Part shown: positions 1 through 8,361 of the stretch, one piece after another | Layout: every line of letters begins with the position of its first letter | How positions within the stretch are numbered: the stretch's first letter is position 1 | NCBI RefSeq assembly: GCF_003143775.1 | Contig: NZ_QFRJ01000001.1 | Coordinates: 62,001 to 126,000 of the forward strand | Reading direction: 5' to 3' | DNA from: Brumimicrobium oceani | GTDB taxonomy: Bacteria > Bacteroidota > Bacteroidia > Flavobacteriales_D > Crocinitomicaceae | Length of the DNA stretch: 64,000 nucleotides | Notes under the pieces: model-generated | What the model saw: only the letters and a program-made list of their open reading frames with translations | Told to the model about the DNA's origin: nothing | Databases searched by the model: none | Position numbers and translations under genes: made by a program

Positions 1-154
1 TGTTGAAATGATTGATGCTAAGGGGAGTGTGATTGTGTCTTCACAAGTTGAATCTAAAGAAATTAAATTAAATACTTCGGATTTAAAACCAGGTGTTTAT
101 GTGTTGGTGTTGAGGTCTGAGAAGGGTGTAAGGATGATAAAGGTGGTGAAGTGA
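1..154 (+). CDS. T9SS cargo protein, C-terminal end only (5' truncated by window)
   Basis: The frame starting at base 2 encodes about 50 residues ending at a TGA at 152-154. It begins VEMIDAKGSV, contains GVYVLVLRSEKG and ends IKVVK. This is the beta-sandwich sorting module recognised by the type IX secretion system and removed at the outer membrane. It is closely similar to the last 50 residues of the RCC1 protein ending at 2751, so the two neighbouring genes are probably paralogous T9SS cargo. Nothing can be said about the passenger domain, which lies outside the window. Confidence 0.75.
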   Translation, partial: VEMIDAKGSVIVSSQVESKEIKLNTSDLKPGVYVLVLRSEKGVRMIKVVK

Positions 155-181
155 TAATCAATTTTCAATTGTGAATTATCA

Positions 182-388
182 ATGGCAACCGTTAGCTATG
201 AACTTTCGTCTGATCATGGAACACTTGAGGTTTATGACTTAGCAGGAAGAAGTATTACAGAACGTGATATAACTAATGCTCAAGGAGAATTACGTTTGAA
301 CACTAGTAGCTATGAAGCGGGAGTGTATGTTGTGGTGGTTCGACAAAAAAATGGCTACACCATGCAACAAAAACTAGTGATCGAATAA
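182..388 (+). pseudogene. Orphan T9SS C-terminal sorting module (probable gene remnant)
   Basis: A 68-residue frame starts MATVSYELSSDHGTLEVYD and ends MQQKLVIE. The whole frame is one type A T9SS C-terminal domain: the phrase ATVSYEL normally follows a PNP motif deep inside a cargo protein. Here there is no signal peptide and no passenger, and it begins 28 bp after the stop of the preceding cargo gene. A T9SS signal without an N-terminal Sec signal cannot be exported, so the best reading is the tail of a deleted gene or a swapped alternative tail. A short expressed protein cannot be excluded. Confidence 0.5.
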
Positions 389-422
389 ATAAACTAATAT
401 AAATCCGATATTTTCGGATCGT

Positions 423-517
423 TGAATCGTAAGTTTGTGAAGTAGTGAAGCCGAAAAGAATCGAATCGTTTCGTTTCTTTTTAAAGCATTCCAACATCTT
501 CACAAATTTACGATTCA
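423..517. repeat. 20-bp inverted repeat upstream of the RCC1 gene
   Basis: Arms at 423-442 and 498-517 are complementary at 19 of 20 positions, with a 55-nt loop rich in GAATCG/CGTTTC words. The right arm ends 24 bp before the ATG at 541. It could fold in the 5' leader of the T9SS gene or be a remnant of a small palindromic mobile repeat. It is not followed by a T-run in the sense direction, so it does not look like a simple terminator. Confidence 0.5.
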
Positions 518-540
518 GCAAAAAAACAAAATATACAAAC

Positions 541-2751
541 ATGAAAAAAGTACTACTAATTACATCTTTATTGTTTTTCACCCAAAGCATTTCAGCACAA
601 TGTTTTGAAGCCTTAACCTTTTCAGGTGGACATACTTTAGGAATAAAACCAGACGGCACTTTATGGGGGTGGGGACCTGGACATTATGGTCAATTAATGA
701 CCGGTAATTCTATTGAAACTTTTCCAGTACAAGTTGGAGTAGCGACGGATTGGGATATTATAGAAAATGGAATTGATAATACCTTTGCCATAAAAAATAA
801 TGGCACACTTTGGGGGGGCGGAAGAAATCAATATGGTACTTTGGGAGTTAATTCACCTTTTCAATCCTTCTCCACTTTCCAGCAAATAACCACAGCAAAT
901 GATTGGGTCAAAGTTTCTATATCAGACAACTTTACCCTAGCACTAAAATCGAATGGTACTATATGGGCATGGGGCCAGAATGATAACTATCAATTGGGTA
1001 ACTCCCCAGCTTCACCGGAACAGTTTTCACCCCTGCAGGTGGGAACTGACACCGATTGGGCAGAAATTTCGGCTGGAATAAGTCGAACAGCTTTTGCCAT
1101 AAAAAATGATGGAACAATTTGGGGGTGGGGGAAAAATCCTTCTTCCATCATAGTTTTAGGTTCTGGAACTGCCAATGTAGCCACCCCAACTCAAGTGGGA
1201 ACGGACACTGACTGGCGCACTATGAGTGTGGGAGGCGGACATATTTTGGCTCTAAAGATAGATAGCACCCTCTGGTCCTGGGGTGGAGGTACTGGATTGG
1301 GAGTTGGTGGAACACCTCCTGTCACTAATACTCCGCAACAAATTTCAACAGATAAATGGGTTAGTTTTTCGGCGGGTGCTGGCAATTCGTATGGAATCAA
1401 GGACGATGGAACTTTATGGGCTTGGGGGTATAATGGAAATGGGCGGTTAGGTGATGGTACAACAATTGATCGATTGATACCTGTCCAAATAGGGATAGAT
1501 AACAATTGGAGCACCATAAAAACTGGTAAGTTTGATGTAACCATGGCTACTAAAACAGATGGAACGGTCTGGTATTGGGGCGGTACAAACTACTATGGGG
1601 AATATGGAAATGGAAATAGTTATGGCACAACTTATATAATGACACCCACCCAAACCTTAGGAATTTGTATAACTCCACTAGTTGGCGGTGGTCCAACCTA
1701 TATTAATTCCGCCATTTCAACTGTAACTTCTACTAATGCCAACGGAGTTGGAACAGCAGTTGGAGATAGCGTAAGATTAATTGGTGTGGTGCATTGTCAA
1801 AACTTCAGCAGTTCAGGATATGATATTACACTCATTGATGCAAACAATGATGGAATTACACTTTTTAGCCCAACGTATATAAATGGCTACATTCCCACAG
1901 AAGGAGACGAAATTGAAGTAGAAGGAGTGATAACACAAGTCAATGGATTAATTCAAATAAAACCTGATAATATTTCTGTGCTTCAACAAGGAGCTGCGCT
2001 TCAAAGTCCAACGCTTACTTCAGTTTTAAATGAAACAACGGAAAGTCAGTTTGTAAGATTAGAAAACCTAGAACTGGTAAACGGTGAAACAATGTGGCCA
2101 GCTAATGGAAACATTGAAGTCACCAACACAATTGATACATTTACAGTTTACATTACTGGAGCATCTGCATTAGCAGGAACACCAACACCAGTTATTAATT
2201 TTCATTTAACAGGAATAGGAAAACAAGATGATGCTTCAAGTCCTTTCGATAGTGGTTATCAGATTTATCCGTGCGGCGTTGATCCTTATTGTGATATTGA
2301 TATTTCAACGACTTTAAATAATAACACCATTTCAGTAGTTGATACTGGTCTTGCTTATCAATGGATAAATTGTGCAGATAGTTCAGTTATTGTTGGAGAA
2401 ACAGGAGAAACATTCACTCCAACAACCAATGGAGATTATGCTGTAATTATCACCCAAGGACCATGTGAGGATACTTCTGCATGTGTTTTTGTTGATGTAC
2501 TAGGAATTGAAGATAATGAGTTGAATGGTATTTCAGTTTACCCGAATCCAATTACAGATGAGTTAAACATCAATAATGAAAACGGAGCATTGATTTCTGT
2601 TGAGATGATTGACGCTAAAGGTAGTGTGGTTGTATCTTCTAAGGCGGCTTCGAAGAGTTTTACTTTTAATACTGGAGAGCTGAACAGTGGAGTTTATATA
2701 TTGATTGTGAGGTCAGAGGAGGCGGTAAGGACATTTAAGGTGGTGAAATAA
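541..2751 (+). CDS. RCC1-repeat secreted protein with T9SS sorting domain
   Basis: A secreted beta-propeller protein of 736 residues. The start at 541 is chosen because it gives a signal peptide (MKKVLLITSLLFF then a cleavage-like SISAQC); the in-frame ATG at 445 would add 32 unrelated residues. Residues about 20-390 carry RCC1/BNR-like repeats of the form G-(S/T)-(L/I)-W-(A/G)-W-G about every 50-60 residues. Next come an OB-fold-like region (VRLIGVV to VEGVITQVNG), an Ig-like region with YQWINC, and a type A T9SS C-terminal domain ending FKVVK. Such proteins are exported through the Sec and T9SS pathways to the surface; a specific ligand cannot be read from sequence. Confidence 0.85.
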   Translation: MKKVLLITSLLFFTQSISAQCFEALTFSGGHTLGIKPDGTLWGWGPGHYGQLMTGNSIETFPVQVGVATDWDIIENGIDNTFAIKNNGTLWGGGRNQYGTLGVNSPFQSFSTFQQITTANDWVKVSISDNFTLALKSNGTIWAWGQNDNYQLGNSPASPEQFSPLQVGTDTDWAEISAGISRTAFAIKNDGTIWGWGKNPSSIIVLGSGTANVATPTQVGTDTDWRTMSVGGGHILALKIDSTLWSWGGGTGLGVGGTPPVTNTPQQISTDKWVSFSAGAGNSYGIKDDGTLWAWGYNGNGRLGDGTTIDRLIPVQIGIDNNWSTIKTGKFDVTMATKTDGTVWYWGGTNYYGEYGNGNSYGTTYIMTPTQTLGICITPLVGGGPTYINSAISTVTSTNANGVGTAVGDSVRLIGVVHCQNFSSSGYDITLIDANNDGITLFSPTYINGYIPTEGDEIEVEGVITQVNGLIQIKPDNISVLQQGAALQSPTLTSVLNETTESQFVRLENLELVNGETMWPANGNIEVTNTIDTFTVYITGASALAGTPTPVINFHLTGIGKQDDASSPFDSGYQIYPCGVDPYCDIDISTTLNNNTISVVDTGLAYQWINCADSSVIVGETGETFTPTTNGDYAVIITQGPCEDTSACVFVDVLGIEDNELNGISVYPNPITDELNINNENGALISVEMIDAKGSVVVSSKAASKSFTFNTGELNSGVYILIVRSEEAVRTFKVVK

Positions 2752-2781
2752 TAACATAATATATACTTTGTTTTTTTAATA

Positions 2782-2812
2782 AAAAGTCTCTCATTCGAGG
2801 GGCTTTTTTTGT
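2782..2812 (+). terminator. Rho-independent terminator after the RCC1 gene
   Basis: A stem AGTCTCTC-ATTC-GAGGGGCT is followed by a run of seven T. It lies 31 bp past the stop of the T9SS gene. The same 31 bp recur with two mismatches, in inverted orientation, at 40579-40609. Confidence 0.7.
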
Positions 2813-2835
2813 AATATTTGGGAGTCTTCGAGTCT

Positions 2836-3024
2836 TCAAAACAAAACTTCCTCAACCTCATCAACATCTAAACCTAAATATTCTGAACATTCCTTTATCG
2901 TAACATACTGATGTGATTTTTTGAGGTAGTGTTCCTTCATCTTTTTTATGAGCTCTCGCGAATATCGTTCAGACTTTCCAGTGATGATCATGACGTCTTT
3001 TGTATGTAGAACGATACGCTTCAT
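2836..3024 (-). CDS. Small DNA-binding-like protein (62 aa), uncharacterised
   Basis: A 62-residue protein beginning MKRIVLHTKDVMIITGK. It contains the phrase TIKECSEYLGLDVDEVEEVL, which resembles a short helix-turn-helix of the kind that selects a DNA or partner site. I believe similar 60-residue proteins recur at the edges of Bacteroidota accessory regions, but I cannot name a family. Its upstream region carries four 11-bp direct repeats (3061-3099), a plausible target for autoregulation. It is the first gene inside the island and points toward the left margin. Confidence 0.6.
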   Translation of the reverse strand: MKRIVLHTKDVMIITGKSERYSRELIKKMKEHYLKKSHQYVTIKECSEYLGLDVDEVEEVLF

Positions 3025-3060
3025 TTTTCTTGATGTTTTTTAGTCTTATTTGATTTTAGC

Positions 3061-3120
3061 CATACACTATCCATACACTATCCATACACTATCCATACAT
3101 GAGCTATGCTCTTGGTATGG
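3061..3120. repeat. Tandem 11-bp repeats plus adjoining hairpin
   Basis: The unit CATACACTATC occurs three times in perfect tandem (3061-3093) with a partial fourth copy (3094-3099). The last copy merges into a hairpin: CCATAC (3093-3098) pairs with GTATGG (3115-3120) and GAGC (3101-3104) with GCTC (3108-3111). The array sits 37 bp upstream of the 62-aa gene, as expected for an operator or iteron-like protein-binding array. Confidence 0.8.
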
Positions 3121-3350
3121 GGTTATTATGGGTGTTTTCTATCTCAAATACAAAATTATAGGAAAATAAAGGATATTAAAAAGGCAAAAACACAGCAAAT
3201 CAGCACAAAGATTATTGAACGGAAGTGATCCCTTTTATGAAGCATGATGATGAGGTAGTTTTGAAGTATCGATTTCATGTCGCGACGAAATTTGAGGAAT
3301 GCTGAGAAAGACTCAGCAGGATATTATTGTCAAATTAAAACTATGTAATC

Positions 3351-4100
3351 ATGGCAAGACAAAAAGGAATAATCAAGCTTACGGGTAAGATTGGAGATTT
3401 GTCCTTCTACAAGTCGAAAGACGGGTATTTGGCACGTGAGAAAGGTGGTGTTGACGGAGAGAGAATCAAGAATGATCCTGCGTTTGTAAGAACCCGAGAG
3501 AACGGAAGTGAGTTCGGGTTGGCAGCAACAGCAGGGAAGACTTTGAGAAATGCTTTCCGTCCGATGATGATGCGTGCAGCAGATAATCGTGTGACTTCAA
3601 GATTAACACGATTAATGTCCCAAATTCGCAAGTTGGACACAACGAGCGATCGTGGAAAGAGATCTGTTGGAGTTGCAATCCAAAATCAAGCTGCAAAGGA
3701 TTTGTTGAAAGGATTCAACTTTAACATTCGTGCAATGTTGAACGCTATCTTGTATCGTCCAATCACATTGGACCAGGCAACTGGAGAAATAGAGATCGCA
3801 GATCTTATTCCAGCAAATCACATTGCTGCATCAGCAAATGCAACGCATGTTTCATTTACAGCTGCATGGGCAAATGTAAACTTTAATGATGGTACGTATG
3901 AGTTGTCACTTTCAAGTGCAACGAATCTCCCATTGGATAGTGCACAATCGACTGTGACTGTAACTCCGTCAGGAGTGCCAGCTGGAACAGGAACGGATGT
4001 TTACATCTTACTTGTCGAGTTTTTCCAAGAAGTTAATGGTACACAATACAGCTTAAACAATGGTGGCTACAACGCCATGAACATTGTAGATGTAGTATAG
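3351..4100 (+). CDS. Uncharacterised 249-aa protein of Bacteroidota accessory regions
   Basis: The protein has a basic, glycine-rich N-terminus (MARQKGIIKLTGKIGDL, then SFYKSKDGYLAREKGG), a helical middle with many Arg/Ala residues, and a Thr/Ser/Ala-rich beta-like C-terminal half from about residue 160. There is no signal peptide or membrane segment. I recall proteins with this N-terminal signature as common in Bacteroidota but without assigned function; a structural or particle-associated role is speculation. It starts a plus-strand run with three smaller genes and has an A-rich leader rather than a Shine-Dalgarno site. Confidence 0.75.
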   Translation: MARQKGIIKLTGKIGDLSFYKSKDGYLAREKGGVDGERIKNDPAFVRTRENGSEFGLAATAGKTLRNAFRPMMMRAADNRVTSRLTRLMSQIRKLDTTSDRGKRSVGVAIQNQAAKDLLKGFNFNIRAMLNAILYRPITLDQATGEIEIADLIPANHIAASANATHVSFTAAWANVNFNDGTYELSLSSATNLPLDSAQSTVTVTPSGVPAGTGTDVYILLVEFFQEVNGTQYSLNNGGYNAMNIVDVV

Positions 4101-4135
4101 TGTTAATCTAGTGAAAATTTAAAACCATTAGTATC

Positions 4136-4381
4136 ATGGAAAAGAAGTTAAGAGACAAGTTGAGTTCCGTTGGAAAACGGTACACAAAAAACACTCCTCC
4201 ATTCTTTAAGAAGCTGCGAACAGCAGGATTGGTATTGGCAGCAATCGGAACTTCGATTGTTGCTGCACCAATTGCGCTTCCAGCAATAGCGGTAACCATA
4301 GGCGGGTATTTAATACTTGGCGGAACTGTTATCACAGCTGTAAGTCAAACTGCAGTAAATGAGATTGACTTTGAGGAGTAA
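4136..4381 (+). CDS. Small two-helix membrane protein (81 aa)
   Basis: After a basic N-terminus (KKLRDKLSSVGKRYTKNTPP) come two hydrophobic stretches, about residues 28-48 (AGLVLAAIGTSIVAAPIALP) and 51-70 (AVTIGGYLILGGTVITAV), and an acidic tail NEIDFEE. It is predicted to be an inner-membrane hairpin. It starts 35 bp after the 249-aa gene and is probably co-transcribed with it. Function is unknown. Confidence 0.65.
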   Translation: MEKKLRDKLSSVGKRYTKNTPPFFKKLRTAGLVLAAIGTSIVAAPIALPAIAVTIGGYLILGGTVITAVSQTAVNEIDFEE

Positions 4382-4466
4382 AACCGAATTAGCACGAGGC
4401 TAATTTGAAGAAAATTATTAAACCGGTGCTTCAGTATATGATCTGGAGGACACAAAATTTAAAAAA

Positions 4467-4667
4467 ATGTCAGAAACAGTAAATGCAAAAGACGAATTGA
4501 TCTTAGAACTCAAGAAAAAGAAAAGACCAAAATTCAAGGCAGGATCAGAGTTAGCAAGTTCGGTAAACCGAATGGTTGTTGATTGGGATAATGAATTGGA
4601 TGAGGATGAAAATCTAGAAACTCTTTCGATCTCAATTCACTTGACTTCAGAGCCAGGTGAAGACTAA
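4467..4667 (+). CDS. Small charged protein (66 aa), unknown function
   Basis: The 66-residue protein has a Lys-rich N-terminal third (LILELKKKKRPKFKAGSEL) and an acidic C-terminal half (DWDNELDEDENLET, ending EPGED). No membrane segment or recognised motif is visible. It sits in the same plus-strand run, followed 20 bp later by a strong terminator, so it closes the transcription unit that starts at 3351. Confidence 0.55.
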   Translation: MSETVNAKDELILELKKKKRPKFKAGSELASSVNRMVVDWDNELDEDENLETLSISIHLTSEPGED

Positions 4668-4687
4668 ATAGAATTATTTAGAAAATT

Positions 4688-4716
4688 AAGCCACCAAGCA
4701 ATTTGCCTGGTGGCTT
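4688..4716 (+). terminator. Rho-independent terminator
   Basis: A perfect 9-bp stem, AAGCCACCA (4688-4696) with TGGTGGCTT (4708-4716), is followed by a T-run. It ends the 3351-4667 gene run and overlaps the upstream in-frame ATG of the next frame, which argues for that gene starting at 4740. Confidence 0.85.
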
Positions 4717-4739
4717 TTTTAATTTCAAATAAGATAAAT

Positions 4740-4922
4740 ATGGAACATTCAGATGATAACACAACATTAATTGGGACCTTATCAGGAACTATTTTGAGTA
4801 TAATAGCAACGTTTGATCTTTCTGATATTGTAAAGACTGTGATTTTAGCTGCGGTTGGAGCTACGGTTAGTTTTTTGGTGAGTAGGGGGTTGAAGTGGTT
4901 GTGGGGGAAGTGGAGGGAATGA
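4740..4922 (+). CDS. Small membrane protein, holin-like (60 aa)
   Basis: Starting at the ATG at 4740 gives MEHSDDNTTLIG followed by two short hydrophobic segments (GTLSGTILSIIATF and VKTVILAAVGATVSFLV) and a Trp/Lys/Arg-rich end (GLKWLWGKWRE). The ATG at 4710 is rejected because it lies inside the preceding terminator. Size and topology fit phage-type holins, and an amidase gene of the same island lies at 33.9 kb, but the holin role is inference only. Confidence 0.55.
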   Translation: MEHSDDNTTLIGTLSGTILSIIATFDLSDIVKTVILAAVGATVSFLVSRGLKWLWGKWRE

Positions 4923-5056
4923 TGTGGTTTTGTTGTGAGTTTTCTTGAAATTGGTATCTTGTGAAGAAAAATAACTATAAAACTGTATTTTTACCACTTA
5001 AATTAATAAATAGCTTTGATTTTTTTGGTTAAACAATTAATCTACCTGAAAGTACA

Positions 5057-8020
5057 ATGAAAAATGAAATAATTAAACTAATCCAAAACTGGAAAGAAGA
5101 AGTATCAAAAGACCTAAGGATTGATGGCGTATTGTTATTCGGTAGCGCTATTTATATGGAAGGGAGGATGTTTAAGCCCAGTAAAAGTGATTTAGATCTT
5201 ATTGTCTTGATACCTGAAAATGTCCATGACGCTATTGAAAGAAGAAATTGGATAGCAAAACTTAAAACTTACAAAGAAAAATTAGAAAAGGATGCTCTGT
5301 TTTTGCTGAAGAAAGAAGATACCAATGAACAAATTGTAAGTATTGTTCCGCTAACAAGAACGGAATTAGATTATAATATTCATAAAGGTGAAACGAGAAA
5401 TTTTTTTGAAATAAATGAATTTTTAGATATTGATACAGGAACTATATTCAAAGGTTCCGAACAATACACATTCAAAATCTGTGAAAGTGAATTCATTATT
5501 CAGGTGCTAAAAAGTGTTCAAAAGGCACGAAACAGCTATCTCACAAATTCTGCAATGGTTGATTATCAAGAATTGGAATGGGAAGGAGAAGATATTATTC
5601 CAAAGACGCTTGCTAGAGAAGCTGCAAAAATAGCTTCGTTTTTCGAAGAAAACTGCAATCCTGGAGATGAGCTAAATACGTCATTTGGTTGTGACTTCAT
5701 TAAGCAAAGTCTTAAGCTAAATAGAAGTGTTGAAGAATACCTAGATTTATATACTTGGATTGACGACAGAAATGGAGGAAGAAGTAATTCTAAAGTAAAA
5801 AACACTCTTAGCCAAAAAAGTCATCTATTATTATTTGAATTACTCTACAATTTAACAATCCAAGCTATGCAATTACCGATGAAAAAACATGAAACTCTGG
5901 ATATAAAATTAACTAACGAATGGCAACTGTTTCTAGAAGATACTGAAATGTTATCTAAAGCACACTCGAGCAAACAATCAGTTTTGTTGAGTGATATTTA
6001 TGTATCTCCATTACTTAAAGAATTTGATGATTCAAAGGATGAATTAGAAGATATCAGTTTTAGCGAGTTGACTGAAGCCCTGAGTGAGAATAGAAAAATC
6101 TTAATTGCGGGTGAAGGTCAATCAGGAAAGACTACATTGTGTAAACGTTTGTTCTCAGAGTTATTTAATCAAGGTTTAGTACCCATTTATCTTTCTGATG
6201 GTAAAAATAAATATCTTGGATCTATAGATTCAAAAATTGAGAAATCATTTAACGAACAGTACGGTGAATCTGATATTAAACTATCAGAAATTGAACCGCA
6301 CAAACTTGTATTAATTTTAGACGATTTTCATTTCGCTAAGCATAAAGAAAAAATTATCGGTCAACTTATAAAGTTTGAAAAACAAATCATAATGGTTGAT
6401 GATATTTTTGGGTTCAATTTTAAAAATGAGACATTAATGGACCAATATAAGCAATTTAAGATTAATGAGTTCAGTCCTTCTCAACGAAATGAACTAATAA
6501 AAAATTGGGTTTTACTTTCTGATAACAATTGGACCACCGACAACGAAATATATCAGGAAATAGATAACAAAACTGAACTTGTTGATTCCGCCTTGGGAAA
6601 AATTATCGGTAAAGGAATAATGCCTTCTTACCCCTTTTTTATTTTATCTTTTATTAGTAATTATGATACTGTTAGTAATCCATTAGACCAAAACATCACG
6701 TCACAAGGATATTTTTATCAAACCTTAGTATACATTTATCTTAGAAAAGAAAGTGTGAAAAATGACGATTTTGACACTTACTTTAATTTTCTTACAGAAT
6801 TGGCTTTTTTCTATTTCAAAAAGGAAAAAACGATAATTAATAAAATAGAATTTGAAAAGTATCTTGAGGAGTATAAGTCTAATTTCAATCTTACTATTGG
6901 AATAGAAGAAGTAATTCGAAATCTTAGAAATACTAATATTCTTCACTTGGACGGTTTAGGTAATTATTCTTTTAGTTATCCATATTTATATTACTTCTTT
7001 GCTGCAAAATATTTTGCTGACAACGCAAATGAGCAATCAAAAAATATTGACAAAATTCTTGGCAATCTGCACATTGATGAATTTGCTTATATCGCAATTT
7101 TTATTTCTCATCATGATAAAAATACGACTGTTTTAGATGAAGTTGTTTTGAACGCAATGACTCTATTTGAAAAATATTCACCAGCCACTCTTAGTGCTGA
7201 TGAACTGAGTTTTTTTGATGAGCGAATAGATGAAGTAGTTCAAGCAGTATTGCCACAGGCAACGGAGTCAGCTGAAAATCATAGAAATGAGGAGTTAAAG
7301 AGAAAAGATGAAATTGAAAAGTCTCATTCAACAAGTAAAAAGAATGAAATTGAAAGCGAATTAGAAGATGATGAATTAGCCATTGAGTTACGTAGAAGTA
7401 TCAAAACAGTAGAAGTAATGGGTAAGATTATAAAAAATCGTGCAGGTTCACTTAAAAAAGATCAGCTAGAATCTATTTTCAAAGAAGGTATGAATGTTCA
7501 TCTCAGAGTTTTGACATCATTTATAGAATTAATAAAAAATAAGGAATCTCAGAGTTTTGTTGAAGAGTTTATAGCGAGAAGATTAGAGCAGATAATTGAT
7601 GCAACAGAGACGGAAGAAGAAAAAAAGAAGTTACTGGCAAATGAAGATAAATTAAAGAAAATAGCTAGGAATATATTCTGGAATGTAAACTTCAGTATTA
7701 TTTACAGTTTTAATAGTAAAATCATTCATTCTTTAGGTTCTAATAAACTAATAAATGTAGTCGAGAATGTTTGTGATTTGGAAAATACTCCAGCCACTTT
7801 TATTATTAAACATGGAATTCTAATGTGGTATAATAAAAGCTTACAAATTGATGAAATTTATGATAAAATTGAATCTGATGGGTTTTCTAGAACTGCTAAA
7901 CGAATAATGGAACATAAAATAGTGAATCATTGTCAAACACACAGCATGGGTTTTAGGGAACATCAAAAAATTGAACAAAGATCAAGAATTCCTAAACGTG
8001 TTTTATTAAAAAGAAAATAG
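5057..8020 (+). CDS. Nucleotidyltransferase-STAND NTPase fusion, candidate defence protein
   Basis: A 987-residue multidomain protein. Residues about 20-110 form a minimal nucleotidyltransferase (VLLFGSAIY near 25, then SDLDLIVLI with the paired Asp near 46-56). About residues 345-440 form a P-loop NTPase of STAND/NACHT type (Walker A GEGQSGKTT near 351; Walker B LVLILDDFHF near 417). A long helical winged-helix/sensor-like C-terminal half follows. Known STAND proteins use the NTPase for ligand-driven oligomerisation and a fused effector to act; here the nucleotidyltransferase would be the effector or signal maker (inference). It stands alone on the plus strand at the start of the cargo region and has a typical AT-rich accessory-gene composition. 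Confidence 0.7.
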   Translation: MKNEIIKLIQNWKEEVSKDLRIDGVLLFGSAIYMEGRMFKPSKSDLDLIVLIPENVHDAIERRNWIAKLKTYKEKLEKDALFLLKKEDTNEQIVSIVPLTRTELDYNIHKGETRNFFEINEFLDIDTGTIFKGSEQYTFKICESEFIIQVLKSVQKARNSYLTNSAMVDYQELEWEGEDIIPKTLAREAAKIASFFEENCNPGDELNTSFGCDFIKQSLKLNRSVEEYLDLYTWIDDRNGGRSNSKVKNTLSQKSHLLLFELLYNLTIQAMQLPMKKHETLDIKLTNEWQLFLEDTEMLSKAHSSKQSVLLSDIYVSPLLKEFDDSKDELEDISFSELTEALSENRKILIAGEGQSGKTTLCKRLFSELFNQGLVPIYLSDGKNKYLGSIDSKIEKSFNEQYGESDIKLSEIEPHKLVLILDDFHFAKHKEKIIGQLIKFEKQIIMVDDIFGFNFKNETLMDQYKQFKINEFSPSQRNELIKNWVLLSDNNWTTDNEIYQEIDNKTELVDSALGKIIGKGIMPSYPFFILSFISNYDTVSNPLDQNITSQGYFYQTLVYIYLRKESVKNDDFDTYFNFLTELAFFYFKKEKTIINKIEFEKYLEEYKSNFNLTIGIEEVIRNLRNTNILHLDGLGNYSFSYPYLYYFFAAKYFADNANEQSKNIDKILGNLHIDEFAYIAIFISHHDKNTTVLDEVVLNAMTLFEKYSPATLSADELSFFDERIDEVVQAVLPQATESAENHRNEELKRKDEIEKSHSTSKKNEIESELEDDELAIELRRSIKTVEVMGKIIKNRAGSLKKDQLESIFKEGMNVHLRVLTSFIELIKNKESQSFVEEFIARRLEQIIDATETEEEKKKLLANEDKLKKIARNIFWNVNFSIIYSFNSKIIHSLGSNKLINVVENVCDLENTPATFIIKHGILMWYNKSLQIDEIYDKIESDGFSRTAKRIMEHKIVNHCQTHSMGFREHQKIEQRSRIPKRVLLKRK

Positions 8021-8072
8021 TCAGGAGATAACTATTTTACAGGATATAGGACCCATTTGAAATACTAGGATG

Positions 8073-8106
8073 AACCCAACGGGCCAAACCTTACCCCGTT
8101 CGGGTT
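8073..8106 (+). terminator. Hairpin after the STAND gene, possible terminator
   Basis: AACCC-A-ACGGG (8073-8083) can pair with CCCGT-TC-GGGTT (8095-8106), 52 bp after the stop codon. The T-run is weak (TTATTTGAG), so termination is only a suggestion. Confidence 0.4.
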
Positions 8107-8128
8107 ATTTGAGAATTAGCTACGACCT

Positions 8129-8320
8129 TCAAGAAATCAACCTCTCACAAAACCGATAAAGCCTTATAAATTTACTTCTCTCTATTCCTGGCGGAGTTTC
8201 AGAAATCTTCTGTTTTAGCTTTTCCATTTCTGCAGGAATTTCTTTCCTGGGCATTGATTTTAAAATGCTCTTTGTGCATGCTGGATTAATATGATACATG
8301 ATATTTGATTTTATGTTCAA
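8129..8320 (-). CDS. Small uncharacterised protein (63 aa)
   Basis: A 63-residue basic protein (core PAEMEKLKQKISETPPGIER, end RLYRFCERLIS). A later start at residue 8 (MYHINPACTK) is possible. It lies 41 bp downstream of the DUF6943-like gene on the same strand and is probably translated from the same transcript. No family is recognised. Confidence 0.4.
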   Translation of the reverse strand: MNIKSNIMYHINPACTKSILKSMPRKEIPAEMEKLKQKISETPPGIERSKFIRLYRFCERLIS

Positions 8321-8361
8321 CCCACCTCATCATTTTTGAGATGGACTGAACGGGTTAATAA

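Noticed and set aside
4710-4739. Upstream start for the holin-like protein
   Set aside because: It lies inside the preceding terminator; the start at 4740 is more plausible.
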